64,000 nt of DNA from Micromonospora profundi (GCF_011927785.1 NZ_JAATJK010000001.1:5799001-5863000), one strand, 5' to 3'; numbered from the stretch's first letter, positions 27,281 to 39,059 are shown. Notes: generated from the letters alone by a model not told the origin. Program-made: numbers and translations.

Positions 27281-28486
27281 ATGCACGATTCCACAACCCT
27301 TCTCATCGAAGTCGGCGCGCTGCTCCTCCTCCTCGGGATCCTCGGGCGGCTCAGCCGCAGGGTGGGCCTGTCACCCATCCCGCTCTACCTGCTCGCCGGG
27401 CTCGCCTTCGGCCACGGCGGGCTGCTGCCGCTCGGCGCCAGCGAGGAGTTCTTCGCTGTCGGCGCCGAGATCGGCGTCATCCTGCTGCTGGTCATGCTCG
27501 GGTTGGAATACTCGGCAAACGAACTCGTCGGCAACCTCCGCTCGGCTGCTCCGGCCGGCCTCATCGACGGCGTACTCAACGCACTGCCCGGCGCGGCCTT
27601 CGCCCTGCTGCTCGGCTGGGACTGGGTCGCCGCCCTGGTCCTCGGCGGCATCACCTGGGTCTCCTCCTCCGGCGTGATCGCCAAGGTCCTCGGCGATCTG
27701 GGCCGGCTCGGTAACCGGGAGACACCGGTGATCCTCTCGGTGCTCGTCATCGAGGACCTGGCGATGGCTCTCTACCTGCCGCTGGTCACCGCCGTACTCG
27801 CCGGCACGGGCCTGATCGGCGGCGGCATAGCCCTCGCCATCGCGGTGGGCACCGTCCTGGTGGTGCTTGTCCTCGCCATCCGGTACGGCCACCTGATCTC
27901 GGCCGCGCTGTCGGCGAAGGACCCGGAGGCGCTGCTGCTCGGCGTACTCGGTCTGACCCTGCTGGTCGCGGGCATCGCGGCGAAGCTCCAGGTGTCCGCG
28001 GCGGTCGGCGCGTTCCTGGTCGGCATCGCGCTCTCCGGGCCGGTGGCGCACCACGCCACCGAGATGCTGTCGCCGCTGCGGGACCTGTTCGCCGCAGTGT
28101 TCTTCGTCTTCTTCGGCCTGGTCACCGACCCACGGGACATCCCACCGGTGCTGCTGCCGGCGCTCGCGTTGGCCGTGATCACGATGGCGACGAAGACGCT
28201 CACCGGGTACCTCGCGGCCCGCCGGGTCGGCATCGGCGAGCCGGGTCGCTGGCGGGCCGGCCTGGCACTCGTACCCCGTGGGGAGTTCTCCATCGTCATC
28301 GCCGGGCTGGCGGTGGCGGCCGGCAGCGTCGAGCCGCGGCTGGCCGCGCTGGCCACGGCGTACGTCCTGATCACCGTGGTGACCGGTCCGATGCTGGCCC
28401 GACTGCCGGACTTCCAGTGGTTCAAACGGTGGCTACGCAGCCGCGCGCTCATCCAACGAAGCGCGCCGATCCCCGTCCCCGACTGA
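27281..28486 (+). CDS. KhtU-like K+/H+ antiporter (CPA2 family)
   Basis: The 401-residue protein has about twelve membrane helices of the Na+/H+ exchanger superfamily, CPA2/KefB branch: LSPIPLYLLAGLAFG, LLLVMLGLEYSANEL, the DD/ED-type ion site in LSVLVIEDLAMALYLPL, and VPRGEFSIVIAGLA. It lacks the cytosolic TrkA-N domain of KefC; that regulatory role is filled by the upstream subunit. It likely exports K+ (or other monovalent cations) for protons across the cell membrane. ATG 27281 is close to the previous stop, implying an operon. A strong hairpin follows. Confidence 0.92.
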   Translation: MHDSTTLLIEVGALLLLLGILGRLSRRVGLSPIPLYLLAGLAFGHGGLLPLGASEEFFAVGAEIGVILLLVMLGLEYSANELVGNLRSAAPAGLIDGVLNALPGAAFALLLGWDWVAALVLGGITWVSSSGVIAKVLGDLGRLGNRETPVILSVLVIEDLAMALYLPLVTAVLAGTGLIGGGIALAIAVGTVLVVLVLAIRYGHLISAALSAKDPEALLLGVLGLTLLVAGIAAKLQVSAAVGAFLVGIALSGPVAHHATEMLSPLRDLFAAVFFVFFGLVTDPRDIPPVLLPALALAVITMATKTLTGYLAARRVGIGEPGRWRAGLALVPRGEFSIVIAGLAVAAGSVEPRLAALATAYVLITVVTGPMLARLPDFQWFKRWLRSRALIQRSAPIPVPD

Positions 28487-28492
28487 CCTCGC

Positions 28493-28535
28493 CGCCGCCG
28501 CTGTCGTGCCGTCGACAGGCACGACAGCGGCGGCG
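28493..28535 (+). terminator. Strong hairpin terminator of antiporter operon
   Basis: A perfect 18-bp stem (CGCCGCCGCTGTCGTGCC and inverse) with a seven-base loop begins seven bases after the stop codon. Confidence 0.88.
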
Positions 28536-28698
28536 ACGGTCAGCGGATCTTCCGTTCAGACCAGCACAGCCAACGGTTGCCGAATTGCGCCCCTGCGGGT
28601 ACTACCGCAGCAACCGGCGGGCAGGTTACCGTTTCGCCCCAGCAGCCACGGTCCGCAGGTGGCCAGTGCCGACGCGGGCGAGAGCGGAAGGTTGGCCG

Positions 28699-29130
28699 GT
28701 GAGCGTGCAGGAGTCGACGTTCCACGGCTTTGCCAACCCCGTCGATCCGACTCCGGCGGAGTTGCGAGCCTGGGCATTCCAGCCCGATTCGGTGCCGCTT
28801 GCTTCCATGCCGCCCGACTGGGACCTCCTCGTCTCCGGCGACCGGCTGGTGCTGACGCTCTTCGACCTGGCCATGGACCCGACCTGCCCGGCTCGACGCT
28901 TCGCGCTGCACTGCCTCTACATCTACGCCGCCGACGGCATCCGGACGAAATTCCGCGCCCACCCCAAGCGGCGCTTCCGCAAGCTGGTCGAGCAGGCCGA
29001 ACGCGACGGCGACGAGTTGATGAGAATCTGGGCGCACAACGGCCGGGTACTCCTCGCCCGACCGGACCTGTTCGTCTACCGGGACTGGTGCGAAGGCGGT
29101 CTGGTCCGCGAGAACCGCCGCCTCGGCTGA
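28699..29130 (+). CDS. Conserved hypothetical protein
   Basis: A 143-residue soluble protein starting VSVQESTFHGFANPVDPTP. It contains an aromatic and Asp/Pro-rich N-half (AFQPDSVPLASMPPDWDLLV) and a helical middle (RRFALHCLYIYAADGIRTKF) with a basic patch (RAHPKRRFRKLVEQAERDGD), ending DLFVYRDWCEGGLVRENR. The style matches short conserved actinobacterial proteins that lack a known function. GTG 28699 follows GGAAGG; longer frames upstream run through the terminator region and are not credible. Confidence 0.75.
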   Translation: MSVQESTFHGFANPVDPTPAELRAWAFQPDSVPLASMPPDWDLLVSGDRLVLTLFDLAMDPTCPARRFALHCLYIYAADGIRTKFRAHPKRRFRKLVEQAERDGDELMRIWAHNGRVLLARPDLFVYRDWCEGGLVRENRRLG

Positions 29131-29163
29131 CACGCGACCGCCGGCCGAACAGGCGATGAGCGA

Positions 29164-29194
29164 CGGGCCGGGACCCCCCGTGGGTCCCGGCCCG
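29164..29194. terminator. Bidirectional hairpin terminator
   Basis: A perfect 13-bp stem (CGGGCCGGGACCC and inverse) around five bases lies between the convergent genes ending at 29130 and 29209. Confidence 0.8.
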
Positions 29195-29208
29195 CACATC
29201 GTTACCGG

Positions 29209-29472
29209 TCAGTCGTGCTTCCGGCCGGGTTCAGGCCGAACGCGTCCGCCGGAGTCAGCGCGGCCACCGTGGTCAGCGCGCTCGCCGTTGTCAGCGCGCT
29301 CGCCGTGGTCGGCCTCGTCGGCGCGGTCACCGTGGTCGGCGAACCGCCCTTCGACGATCCGGTCCCGGAAGCTGCCCTCGGTCACCTTGTCGAACTTCGC
29401 GCGGACGGTGTCGGCCAACTGTTCCAACCGGTCTTCCGTCTGCTCCGCCAGCTTCTTCGTCGGCCCCGCCAT
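29209..29472 (-). CDS. Small coiled-coil protein with RAD(x)GE repeats
   Basis: The 87-residue protein begins MAGPTKKLAEQTEDRLEQLA, a helical, probably coiled-coil stretch of ~40 residues, and ends in an acidic-basic repeat (HGDRADEADHGERADNGERA). It has no signal or membrane segment. ATG 29472 follows AAGGGGGAACG, a good ribosome site. The repeat is also visible in DNA as degenerate GTCAGCGCGCTCGCC units. It is downstream of hspR, likely on its own transcript. Function unknown. Confidence 0.65.
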   Translation of the reverse strand: MAGPTKKLAEQTEDRLEQLADTVRAKFDKVTEGSFRDRIVEGRFADHGDRADEADHGERADNGERADHGGRADSGGRVRPEPGRKHD

Positions 29473-29607
29473 CGTTCCCCCTTATCGGGCCGATAGGCCC
29501 GAATTGAGGCGGTAGGACCCGTATTGACAGGCTAACGGAAAGGGTCCGGCCCGCGCCGAAAAATCGACACGGGCCGGGAGCCGGGAACGACGAAAGTGAG
29601 CTACGGG

Positions 29608-30048
29608 TCAACGGTCCGGCGTACGGCGGGGACGCCACACCACAAGCGCCGTGGACGTGCGGTTGGTCGGCACCAGGTCACGGCCCGGGAAGCGGGCCAG
29701 CGACTCCAACTCGGCCACCCGGCGGTACGCGGCGTCCAACTCCGCCTCCAGCCGGGCCACCCGCTGCTGCGCCTGCTCCAGCAGCCGTTCCAGCCCGATG
29801 ATCCGCTTGACGCCGGCAAGGTTGATCCCGTCGTCCTGACTGAGCCGCTGCACCTCGCGCAACAGCACCACGTCCCGAACGCTGTACCGGCGTCCGCCGC
29901 CAGCAGCCCGGCCCGGCTGCACCAGCCCCAGCCGGTCGTACTGGCGCAGGGTCTGTGGGTGCATCCCCGCCATCCGTGCCGCGACCGAGATCATGAGCAC
30001 CTTGGCCTCGTAGGCCGGGTCACCCGAACCGAGGAACTCGCCCGACAT
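29608..30048 (-). CDS. hspR: Heat-shock repressor HspR (MerR family)
   Basis: HspR is the MerR-type repressor of the dnaK operon and clpB in actinomycetes and acts with DnaK as co-repressor. The ~146-residue protein has the MerR DNA-binding motif VLMISVAARMAGMHPQTLRQ followed by YDRLGLVQPGRAAGGGRRYS, then a helix (LREVQRLSQDDGINLAGVK) and a coiled-coil dimerisation tail. ATG 30048 follows GGAGGTGAGCGGG. It is the last gene of dnaK-grpE-dnaJ-hspR, 30 bases after dnaJ; HAIR operators lie before dnaK and clpB. Confidence 0.97.
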   Translation of the reverse strand: MSGEFLGSGDPAYEAKVLMISVAARMAGMHPQTLRQYDRLGLVQPGRAAGGGRRYSVRDVVLLREVQRLSQDDGINLAGVKRIIGLERLLEQAQQRVARLEAELDAAYRRVAELESLARFPGRDLVPTNRTSTALVVWRPRRTPDR

Positions 30049-30078
30049 CCCGCTCACCTCCGCGTCCATCCCACCGGA

Positions 30079-31266
30079 CTAACTGACCCGACGCACCCGG
30101 GCGTCGAGATGTTCCCGCGCCGCCGCCGGACTCTGCTCGGCGAACGCCTCAAGTGCCGTGCGCGCCTCGTCGGACAGGCGGGCCGGCACCACCACCTCCA
30201 GCGTGACCAGCAGGTCGCCGGCCTGCCCGTCACGGCGGACCACACCCTTGCCTCGGGCCCGCAGCACCCGCCCGCTGGGCGTGCCCGGCGGAACCCGCAG
30301 GGTCACCGCACCGTCGAGCGTGGGCACCCGCAGGTCCGTGCCCAGCACGGCCTCCGCGAAGGTCACCGGCACGGTCAGAGTCAGGTCGTCTCCGGTACGC
30401 CCGAACAGCTCGTCCGGTCGAACCTTGACGTGCACGAACAGGTCACCGGCCGGTCCGCCGCGCTCACCTGGCTCACCGCGCCCGGCAAGCCGGATGCGCT
30501 GGCCGTCGGCCACTCCGGCAGGGAAGCGCACGTTAAGCGTGCGGGTCTTTGTGACACCGCCGCTGCCGTGGCACTCCGGGCACTTCTCCTCCACGACCGT
30601 GCCGACGCCCTGACAGTTGCGGCACGGCTCGGAGAAGCTGAACGACCCCTGGTCCCGAGTCGTCACGCCAGCGCCGTGGCACACCGGGCAGGTACGCGGC
30701 TGGGTGCCGGGCTTGGCACCGTTGCCGTGGCAGGTGTCGCAGACGCCCGGGGCGCGCAACGTCAGCGGCAGGGTCACCCCGCGGACCGCGTCGCCGAAGT
30801 CCAGCGCCACCTCGGTCTCCACGTCCCGGCCGCGGGCCGGACCACGCGCAGTTGCCTGCCCGCCCGCCTGCCCGCCGGAGAAGATCGAGCTGAACAGGTC
30901 CTGGAAGCCGGCACCGCCGAAGCGACGGTCACCGCCACCGCCCGCACCGCCACCGAACAGGTCGGACACGTCGAACGGCACGCCGCCCGGCTGGCCGGAG
31001 CCACGGGCGTTGCGCCGGAACGCGCCCGAGCCGAACAGCGAGCGCATCTCGTCGTACTCCCGGCGACGGCCGGCGTCCGACAACACGTTGTACGCCTCGG
31101 ACACGGCCTTGAACCGCTCCTCGGCCTTCGGGTCGCCCGGGTTGTGATCCGGATGCGATTCCCGGGCCAGCTTGCGGTACGCCTTCTTGATGTCATCCGC
31201 GGAGGCGGCCTTGTCCACGCCGAGCACGGCGTAGAAGTCCTTCTCGAGCCAGTCCTTCGAACTCAC
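30079..31266 (-). CDS. dnaJ: Chaperone DnaJ (Hsp40)
   Basis: DnaJ delivers substrates to DnaK and stimulates its ATPase in the cytosol. The 395-residue protein has the J domain ([21 protein letters not shown] in [11 protein letters not shown]), a Gly-rich region, four CxxCxGxG zinc motifs ([32 protein letters not shown]) and the C-terminal substrate domains. GTG 31266 follows GAGGAGGTGGACCG. The first residues [11 protein letters not shown] are typical of the DnaJ1 copy encoded in the actinobacterial dnaK operon. Confidence 0.97.
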   Translation of the reverse strand: MSSKDWLEKDFYAVLGVDKAASADDIKKAYRKLARESHPDHNPGDPKAEERFKAVSEAYNVLSDAGRRREYDEMRSLFGSGAFRRNARGSGQPGGVPFDVSDLFGGGAGGGGDRRFGGAGFQDLFSSIFSGGQAGGQATARGPARGRDVETEVALDFGDAVRGVTLPLTLRAPGVCDTCHGNGAKPGTQPRTCPVCHGAGVTTRDQGSFSFSEPCRNCQGVGTVVEEKCPECHGSGGVTKTRTLNVRFPAGVADGQRIRLAGRGEPGERGGPAGDLFVHVKVRPDELFGRTGDDLTLTVPVTFAEAVLGTDLRVPTLDGAVTLRVPPGTPSGRVLRARGKGVVRRDGQAGDLLVTLEVVVPARLSDEARTALEAFAEQSPAAAREHLDARVRRVS

Positions 31267-31351
31267 CGGTCCACCTCCTCTCGACCGTCGTGGCCCGGCC
31301 GTCCCGCCCACCGCTGCGCGGGGGACGGGACGGCCCGGTCACTGTCTCGCA

Positions 31352-32110
31352 CTATTCCGGATCCGCGACCGCTACCAGCGCGGGGCGCAGCAGCCGCTCA
31401 CCGAGCTGGTAGCCGCGGCGCATGACCTGCACGCAGGTCGGCTCGCTGACGTCGGCCGAGGTCTGGTGCGCGACCGCCTCGTGCCGGGTCGGGTCGAACG
31501 GGTCGCCCTGCTCGCCGAAGGCGGCCAGGCCGAACTTGCCCAGCGCGGTGGTGAGCTGCTCCGCCACCGAGCCGAACGGCCCGACCAGGTCGCCGTGTTC
31601 CCTCGCCCGGTCGAGGTCGTCGAGGATCGGCAGCAGCGCGGCCAGCACAGAGCCGGTCGCCTGCTCCTGCACCAGGCTGCGGTCCCGGTCGACCCGCTTG
31701 CGGTAGTTGGCGTACTCCGCCGACACCCGCTGCACGTCCCTGGTCCGCTCCTCCAACTCGGCCCGGAGCGCCTCCAGCTCGGCACCGAGTGACGTCCCGG
31801 TGCCGCCGCCGTCGACGGGCTGCGCCGGGGCGTCCACCACCGGCGGACCGGACGGCGTCGACCCTTCGACAGAGGTCGCCTCGATCTCGATCTCGTCGAC
31901 CACTACCTCGGCATCCTCGACGAGGCCCTCGGCCGAGACGTCGCTCCCCGCGTCGGTGGCGGTGCCCTCCGGCTCCGTCGTGTCGGTGAGCTTGCGGTTG
32001 TTGCGGATGACCACCCGCTCCTCGTCACCGGTGGCTGGCTCCGTGGGCGCGGAGCCACCCGGCGTCGACCCGGCGTCGTCCGGGTCGGCGGCTCGTGACT
32101 TCTGCGTCAT
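31352..32110 (-). CDS. grpE: Nucleotide exchange factor GrpE
   Basis: GrpE releases ADP from DnaK. The 252-residue protein is longer than the E. coli type because of an acidic, low-complexity N-terminus (residues 1 to ~105). The GrpE core follows: a coiled coil (ALRAELEERTRDVQRVSAEY), YRKRVDRDRSLV and the beta-wing region PFGSVAEQLTTAL then FDPTRHEAVAHQ. ATG 32110 lies 47 bases after dnaK in the operon. Identification secure. Confidence 0.96.
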   Translation of the reverse strand: MTQKSRAADPDDAGSTPGGSAPTEPATGDEERVVIRNNRKLTDTTEPEGTATDAGSDVSAEGLVEDAEVVVDEIEIEATSVEGSTPSGPPVVDAPAQPVDGGGTGTSLGAELEALRAELEERTRDVQRVSAEYANYRKRVDRDRSLVQEQATGSVLAALLPILDDLDRAREHGDLVGPFGSVAEQLTTALGKFGLAAFGEQGDPFDPTRHEAVAHQTSADVSEPTCVQVMRRGYQLGERLLRPALVAVADPE

Positions 32111-32157
32111 GCGGCTACCTCATCCCTTCGCCGTGGATACGTGCCGGAGGCCGACGG

Positions 32158-34032
<1,875 letters not shown>

Positions 34033-34122
34033 CTTCGCTTCCTCGCTTCGTAAGGTTGTGCAGGTGGCGGGTGTTGCCCGCGACTGCCTGGCGGGCGCCG
34101 CCCGCAGCGGGCCCCACCACAA

Positions 34123-34143
34123 GTTGAGTGAACTTGACTCAAT
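34123..34143 (-). promoter_or_regulatory. HAIR (HspR) operator of dnaK operon
   Basis: On the minus strand ATTGAGT-N7-ACTCAAC matches the HAIR consensus closely (perfect TTGAGT/ACTCAA cores). It immediately follows the -10 element, so bound HspR would block initiation. Confidence 0.88.
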
Positions 34144-34169
34144 AGTGCCACGCGTTGGCGAATCGTCAA
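34142..34169 (-). promoter_or_regulatory. dnaK promoter
   Basis: On the minus strand TTGACG (34169-34164) and CACTAT (34147-34142) are spaced 16 bases apart and fit a sigma-70-like promoter overlapping the edge of the HAIR operator. Confidence 0.6.
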
Positions 34170-34252
34170 GTCGAGTTGAGCCGACCCGACGCAACCCAGA
34201 CGTTATTACCGTCCGGTTGTCTTCCCTTGCATCGGTCGGGCACGCTTTAGCG

Positions 34253-36094
34253 GTGACGACGCACGGCGATTCCGCCACCCGTTCCGGCGCGCCCGCCGTC
34301 GCAGCCCGCACCGGCCCGCCGGACGCCGCGGAGGAGCCGCCCGCCACCACCGGGGACGACAGCCTCCCCGGCGCGCTGACGGGCCTCCGGGCCGCGATCG
34401 GTGCCGCCCGGTATCCCCTCGCGCTGCCCTCCGCCAACTCCGCCCGGCACACCGCCACGGCCCTCACCGACCAGCTCGACGACTACCTGCTGCCCCGGCT
34501 CGCCCGCCTGGACGCCCCTCTGCTCGTGGTGGTCGGCGGCTCCACCGGCGCGGGCAAGTCGACGCTTGTCAACAGCCTGGTGAAGGCCCGCGTCAGCGCC
34601 GCCGGTGTGCTCCGGCCCACCACCCGCTCGCCGGTGCTGGTCTGCAACCCGGCCGACGCCACCTGGTTCCGGCAGGGTGACCTGCTGCCCGGGCTGACCC
34701 GCACCACTGAGCCCAGCGAAGACCCCCGCGCCCTGCACCTGGTCACCGCCCCGGCCCTGCCGCCCGGCCTGGCCTTCCTCGACGCACCCGACATCGACTC
34801 GGTCGTCGACGCCAACCGGGCGCTCGCGAGCCAACTGCTCGCCGCCGCCGACCTCTGGCTCTTCGTCACCACCGCCGCCCGGTACGCCGACGCGGTGCCC
34901 TGGGAACTGCTGCGCAGCGCGCGGGCCCGGGGCGCGGTGATCGCCATGGTGCTGGACCGGGTGCCCGCCGAGGCCAGCGACGAGATCGCCGCGCACCTGA
35001 CCGAGATGCTCGCCGAGCAGGATCTGGGCCGGGCACCTCTCTTCGTCCTCCCGGAGACCTGGGTCGACGGCCAGGGGCTGCTCCCGGAGGGCGTCACCGC
35101 GCCGCTCGCCGACTGGTTCGCCCGGCTGGCCGCCGACGCCGACGCCCGCGCCGCCGTGGTCCGGCAGACCCTGGACGGCGCGCTGGCCGCCCTGCACCCC
35201 GCCGTCGAGGAGCTGGCCGACGCCGCCGACGAGCAGGTCGCCGCCGCCGACGGTCTGGACGAGCGCGTCCGGGGCGCCTACCGGGGCGCCGAGCGGACTG
35301 TCGAGCAGGGCCTGCGGGACGGCCGGCTGCTCCGCGGCGAGGTGCTCGCCCGCTGGCAGGAGTTCGTCGGCACCGGCGAATTCTTCCGCACGCTCGAAGC
35401 ACGGATCGGTCGAATACGGGACCGGCTGGTGGCCGCCGTCACCGGTCGGCCTGCCCCCGCCGCCGAGCTGCGCAACGCCATCGAGTCGCAGCTCGTCACA
35501 CTGCTGCGCGGGGTGGCGTCCGAGGCCGCCGAGGCCGCGTACACCGGGTGGAAGGCGCATCCGGCGGGCACCGACCTGCTTGAGCCGGGGCTCGCCCACC
35601 CGAGCGACGACCTGCCCGAACGCGCCGAGCGGATGGTCCGGGACTGGCAGCGCGGCGTGCTGGAACTCGTCCGGGTCGAGGGCGGCGACAAGCGGTTCGT
35701 GGCGCGCACCGCCGCGTACGCGGTCAACGCCACAGGGCTGGCCGTGATGATCGCCGTGTTCGCCTCCACCGCGTTCATTCCCACCGGGTTGGAGCTGGCC
35801 ACCGGGGCCGGCACGACCGTCGCCGCCCAGGCCGTACTCCAGGCGATCTTCGGCGACCAGGCGGTGCGTACCCTTGCCGCGAAGGCCCGCACCGACCTGC
35901 TGGCCCGGGTACGGGCGCTGCTGGACACGGAGGCCGACCGCTTCCTGGCCCGCACCGCCGAAGCCCGGCCCGCCGCGGCGGCCGGTGACGAACTGCGCCG
36001 CGCCGCCGGCCAGGTCGAACTGGCCCGGCACCGCAGCGGCCTGGCCACAGGCAGCGACCTGCCGGCGGGCGGCGACGAGGAGGACTCCCGGTGA
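34253..36094 (+). CDS. Dynamin-family GTPase
   Basis: The 613-residue protein has an N-terminal dynamin-like GTPase domain with P-loop [10 protein letters not shown] at residues 95-104, a Thr-rich switch ([11 protein letters not shown]), the G3-type [11 protein letters not shown] and a G4-type motif in [14 protein letters not shown] sequence. Helical regions follow and two hydrophobic segments near residues 490-530 ([20 protein letters not shown]) probably insert in the membrane. Paired bacterial dynamins of actinomycetes (for example DynA/DynB, IniA/IniC) remodel membranes or act at septa; orthology is not proven. GTG 34253; the stop overlaps the next gene by four bases. It is divergent from dnaK. 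Confidence 0.82.
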   Translation: MTTHGDSATRSGAPAVAARTGPPDAAEEPPATTGDDSLPGALTGLRAAIGAARYPLALPSANSARHTATALTDQLDDYLLPRLARLDAPLLVVVGGSTGAGKSTLVNSLVKARVSAAGVLRPTTRSPVLVCNPADATWFRQGDLLPGLTRTTEPSEDPRALHLVTAPALPPGLAFLDAPDIDSVVDANRALASQLLAAADLWLFVTTAARYADAVPWELLRSARARGAVIAMVLDRVPAEASDEIAAHLTEMLAEQDLGRAPLFVLPETWVDGQGLLPEGVTAPLADWFARLAADADARAAVVRQTLDGALAALHPAVEELADAADEQVAAADGLDERVRGAYRGAERTVEQGLRDGRLLRGEVLARWQEFVGTGEFFRTLEARIGRIRDRLVAAVTGRPAPAAELRNAIESQLVTLLRGVASEAAEAAYTGWKAHPAGTDLLEPGLAHPSDDLPERAERMVRDWQRGVLELVRVEGGDKRFVARTAAYAVNATGLAVMIAVFASTAFIPTGLELATGAGTTVAAQAVLQAIFGDQAVRTLAAKARTDLLARVRALLDTEADRFLARTAEARPAAAAGDELRRAAGQVELARHRSGLATGSDLPAGGDEEDSR

Positions 36095-37776
36095 CGAACA
36101 TCGCCGGCCGGGTACGCGAGGCGTTCCGGGGCGACCAGCGCATCGACCCGGATGCGTTGATCGCCCGCGTCGACGCGGTACGCCGGTTCCTGACCGCCGT
36201 CGACGGCCTGCTGCCCGACGCCGATCTGGTGCCCGCGCACACCCTCGTCGAACGGGCCGGCACCCGGCTCGCGCTGTCCCGCGACCACACAGTTGTCGCC
36301 CTCGCAGGCGCCACCGGCAGCGGCAAGTCCAGTCTCTTCAACGCCCTGGCCCAACTGGAACTCTCGCCGGTAGGGGTCCGCCGGCCGACCACCGGCGTCA
36401 CCCATGCCTGCGTGTGGGGTCCGCTGGAGGGCGCCAACCGGCTGCTCGACTGGACTGGTGTGCTGCCTCGGCACCGCTTCGTCCGCGAGAGCGCCCTCGA
36501 CGGGGACGACGAGACGGCCCTGCACGGGCTGATCCTGCTCGACCTGCCCGACTTCGACTCGGTGCAGCGGTCCCACCGGCTGGAGGTGGACCGGCTGCTC
36601 GGCCTGGTCGACCAGGTGGTCTGGGTGGTCGACCCGCAGAAGTACGCCGACCGGGTGATCCACGACAGCTACCTGCGCGAGTTCCACAGGCACCGCGACG
36701 TCACCCTCGTCGTGCTCAACCAGGCCGACCGGTTGCCCCCGGCCGAGCTGCCTCGGGTCCTGGACGACCTGCGCCGGCTGCTCGACAGCGACGGGCTGAC
36801 CGGAGTTCCACTGCTTGCCACCACCGCCATCGACCCGGCCGGGATGGTCGGGCTGCGCAACGCCCTGGAGCGGACCGTCGCCGAGCGGCAGGCCGCCCTG
36901 CGCCGGCTGGCCGGCGACGTCGACTCGGTGGTCGCCGGGCTCGACGAACTGGTCGGCTCGGCGCGACGCCCGGCCGGGCCGGACGACGCGGCCGTCGCCG
37001 GACTGAACCGGGCGCTGGCCGGCGCGGCAGGTGTGCCGGCGGTGGCCGAGGCGGTCGAGCAGGCGTACCGGCACCGGGCCGGCGCGGCCACCGGCTGGCC
37101 CGTGGTACGAGGCTGGCGTCGGCTCCGGCCCGACCCGCTGCGGCGCCTGCACCTACCCGGCCCGACCGGCGACCAGGCCGACCCGGCGGAGAGCCTTGTC
37201 GCGGCGACCTCGGTCCCGGACCCGACCGCCGCCCAACGCTCGGCGCTCGGCCTGGCGATCCGCGCGGTGGCCGACCGGGCCGCCGCCCACCTGCCCGCCG
37301 CCTGGCCGTCAGTTGTCACCGCGGCCGCCCGGTCCCGCCTGAACGACCTGCCCGACGCGCTGGACCGCGCCATCGCCAGCGCCGACCTCGGCCTGGACCG
37401 GCGGCCGCTCTGGTGGCGGGTCGTCGGCGCTGTGCAGTGGCTTGTCACCCTCGCCGCCGTGGTCGGGCTGGGCTGGCTGGTGCTCGGGTACGCGCTGCGG
37501 GTGCTCGGCCTGCCAGCGTTGGACAACCCGATGGTCGGCCAGGTGCCGCTGCCCACCCTGCTGCTGCTCGGCGGGCTGCTGGCCGGGCTTCTGGTGGCGG
37601 CGCTGACCCGCCCGGTGACCCGCTGGGCGGCCCGACGGGCACGCGGTCGGGCGCAGCAGCGACTGACGGTGAAGGTGGCCGACGTGGGGCACGAGTACGT
37701 GCTCGTTCCGGTGCGGACCGTGCTCGCCTCGTACGAGCAGGCACGGGAGGCGCTGGGGGACGCCGCCCACCGTTGA
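36091..37776 (+). CDS. YfjP/dynamin-type GTPase, paired with the preceding gene
   Basis: The 561-residue protein has a GTPase domain with P-loop GATGSGKS at residues 73-80, a Thr-containing switch (VRRPTTGVTHACVW), LLDLPDFDSVQ as G3 and VVLNQADRLPPAE as G4 (NQAD). The C-terminus has two membrane helices (LVTLAAVVGLGWLVLGYALR and LLLLGGLLAGLLVAAL) and a basic cytosolic tail. It starts at GTG 36091, overlapping the previous stop as GTGA, so both proteins are made together and may form a hetero-oligomer at the membrane. Function inferred from family. Confidence 0.85.
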   Translation: MTNIAGRVREAFRGDQRIDPDALIARVDAVRRFLTAVDGLLPDADLVPAHTLVERAGTRLALSRDHTVVALAGATGSGKSSLFNALAQLELSPVGVRRPTTGVTHACVWGPLEGANRLLDWTGVLPRHRFVRESALDGDDETALHGLILLDLPDFDSVQRSHRLEVDRLLGLVDQVVWVVDPQKYADRVIHDSYLREFHRHRDVTLVVLNQADRLPPAELPRVLDDLRRLLDSDGLTGVPLLATTAIDPAGMVGLRNALERTVAERQAALRRLAGDVDSVVAGLDELVGSARRPAGPDDAAVAGLNRALAGAAGVPAVAEAVEQAYRHRAGAATGWPVVRGWRRLRPDPLRRLHLPGPTGDQADPAESLVAATSVPDPTAAQRSALGLAIRAVADRAAAHLPAAWPSVVTAAARSRLNDLPDALDRAIASADLGLDRRPLWWRVVGAVQWLVTLAAVVGLGWLVLGYALRVLGLPALDNPMVGQVPLPTLLLLGGLLAGLLVAALTRPVTRWAARRARGRAQQRLTVKVADVGHEYVLVPVRTVLASYEQAREALGDAAHR

Positions 37777-37813
37777 CGCATCGCTACCGCTCTGCACAGC
37801 CCCTCCGGCGGCG

Positions 37814-37819
37814 TAGGGT
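37814..37819 (+). promoter_or_regulatory. -10 element, probable leaderless transcript
   Basis: TAGGGT lies six bases before ATG 37826 and no ribosome site is present. Confidence 0.4.
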
Positions 37820-37825
37820 CGGAGC

Positions 37826-39049
37826 ATGGCCACGCCTCAGACCCCCTACGACGCGGTGCTGCACGCCGCACGCGACGTGACCAAGCTGGAGTCCGCCCTC
37901 GACGCCGAGATGCTCGGCAGTGCCCTGCTGGGCAGTGTCTACGCGATCGCGGAGACCGACCGCGACACCGCCGTACGGGAATTCGTGACCGGGTTCCTCG
38001 CCGCCACCGCCCGCCGCCGGATCGCGTCGGCGACCACCATCCGGCAGGTCTTCGCCATCCTCGTCCCGAACGCCGAGGGCGCCGAGCGGGTCCGTCCCGG
38101 CAGCCAGGCGCCCGCCTGGTCGGGTCAGCTCGGCCGGGTCCACCTCACCGGCAGCTGGGCGTACGGCGACGTGTACGGCGACCAGACCTCCTACCTCGCC
38201 ACCTTCGCGTACGACGACGCGGCAGGCGGCCCGGAGCACGCGCTTGTGGCCCTCGTCGACCACAACATCGGGGTCACCAAGGACATCTTCGTCGGCGGGC
38301 CGGCGGAGCGGATCCTGGACCAGGTCCGGCAGATGTGCGCCGAGGACGAGCTGACCTGGTTCCGCACCGAGGACCCGTCCCGGCTGCGGGGCGAGGTGGC
38401 CCGCCATCTCTCGGTCACCGACGACCTGAGCGAGCTGCCCGGTGAAGGCTCGCTCGCCACCGACCGCGCGCTGGTGGGCGCCCGGCTGGCGATGCTGCCC
38501 ACTGCCGCCGCCCCGACCAGCCCGGCGGAGGTCGAGCCGCTGTCCGCCGCCGAGCGCACCGACCTGGTCCGGCGTTTCCTTGCCGCTCCGGAGGCCGCGC
38601 GGTTCGGCCTCGACACCGTCGACGGCCCGGAGCTCGCCTCGCTGCACTTCTGCCTGAGCCTGCTGCTGGACCACTCGGCGACCTTCCCGGACGCCGACCC
38701 GATGCGGTGGAGCCCTGCGGTGTCCGGGCTCTTCCTGCTCGACTGGGTGCACCGCCGTGCCGTGCTCGACATGGACGACGCGGCCATGCTGCCCCGGGTG
38801 CTCCGCGCCTGGGCCCGGTACGCGTCACGCCAGCGCGGGCTGCCCGAGGCCGCCGCGACACGCACCGACGAGGCGATCGAGGAGATGGTGCCGGAGTTCG
38901 CGCGGCTCTACTCGACCGGCGAGCGGCGCAGCCCGGCCACGGCTGCGGTAGCCCAGCTGATGGCAGACGGCGTGGATCCGGACGACCCGGCCGCGCTCGA
39001 CGCCTGGATCGAGGCGAACCGCCACCGCCTGGCCGACGACGGCGCCTGA
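37826..39049 (+). CDS. Conserved hypothetical protein
   Basis: A 407-residue soluble protein beginning MATPQTPYDAVLHAARDVTK. The first ~200 residues contain mixed alpha/beta sequence (GSWAYGDVYGDQTSYLATFA, ALVALVDHNIGVTKDIFVGG); the C-half is helical (LVRRFLAAPEAARFGLDTVD; MLPRVLRAWARYASRQRGLP). It has no signal peptide, membrane segment or known catalytic motif. It follows the GTPase pair by 49 bases and may belong with it. I do not recognise the family beyond its occurrence in actinomycetes. Confidence 0.8.
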   Translation: MATPQTPYDAVLHAARDVTKLESALDAEMLGSALLGSVYAIAETDRDTAVREFVTGFLAATARRRIASATTIRQVFAILVPNAEGAERVRPGSQAPAWSGQLGRVHLTGSWAYGDVYGDQTSYLATFAYDDAAGGPEHALVALVDHNIGVTKDIFVGGPAERILDQVRQMCAEDELTWFRTEDPSRLRGEVARHLSVTDDLSELPGEGSLATDRALVGARLAMLPTAAAPTSPAEVEPLSAAERTDLVRRFLAAPEAARFGLDTVDGPELASLHFCLSLLLDHSATFPDADPMRWSPAVSGLFLLDWVHRRAVLDMDDAAMLPRVLRAWARYASRQRGLPEAAATRTDEAIEEMVPEFARLYSTGERRSPATAAVAQLMADGVDPDDPAALDAWIEANRHRLADDGA

Positions 39050-39059
39050 CGGCGCCAGC

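Noticed and set aside
34247..36031. 594-residue minus-strand frame opposite the first dynamin GTPase
   Set aside because: Gly/Arg-rich shadow of a gene with clear P-loop and codon bias.
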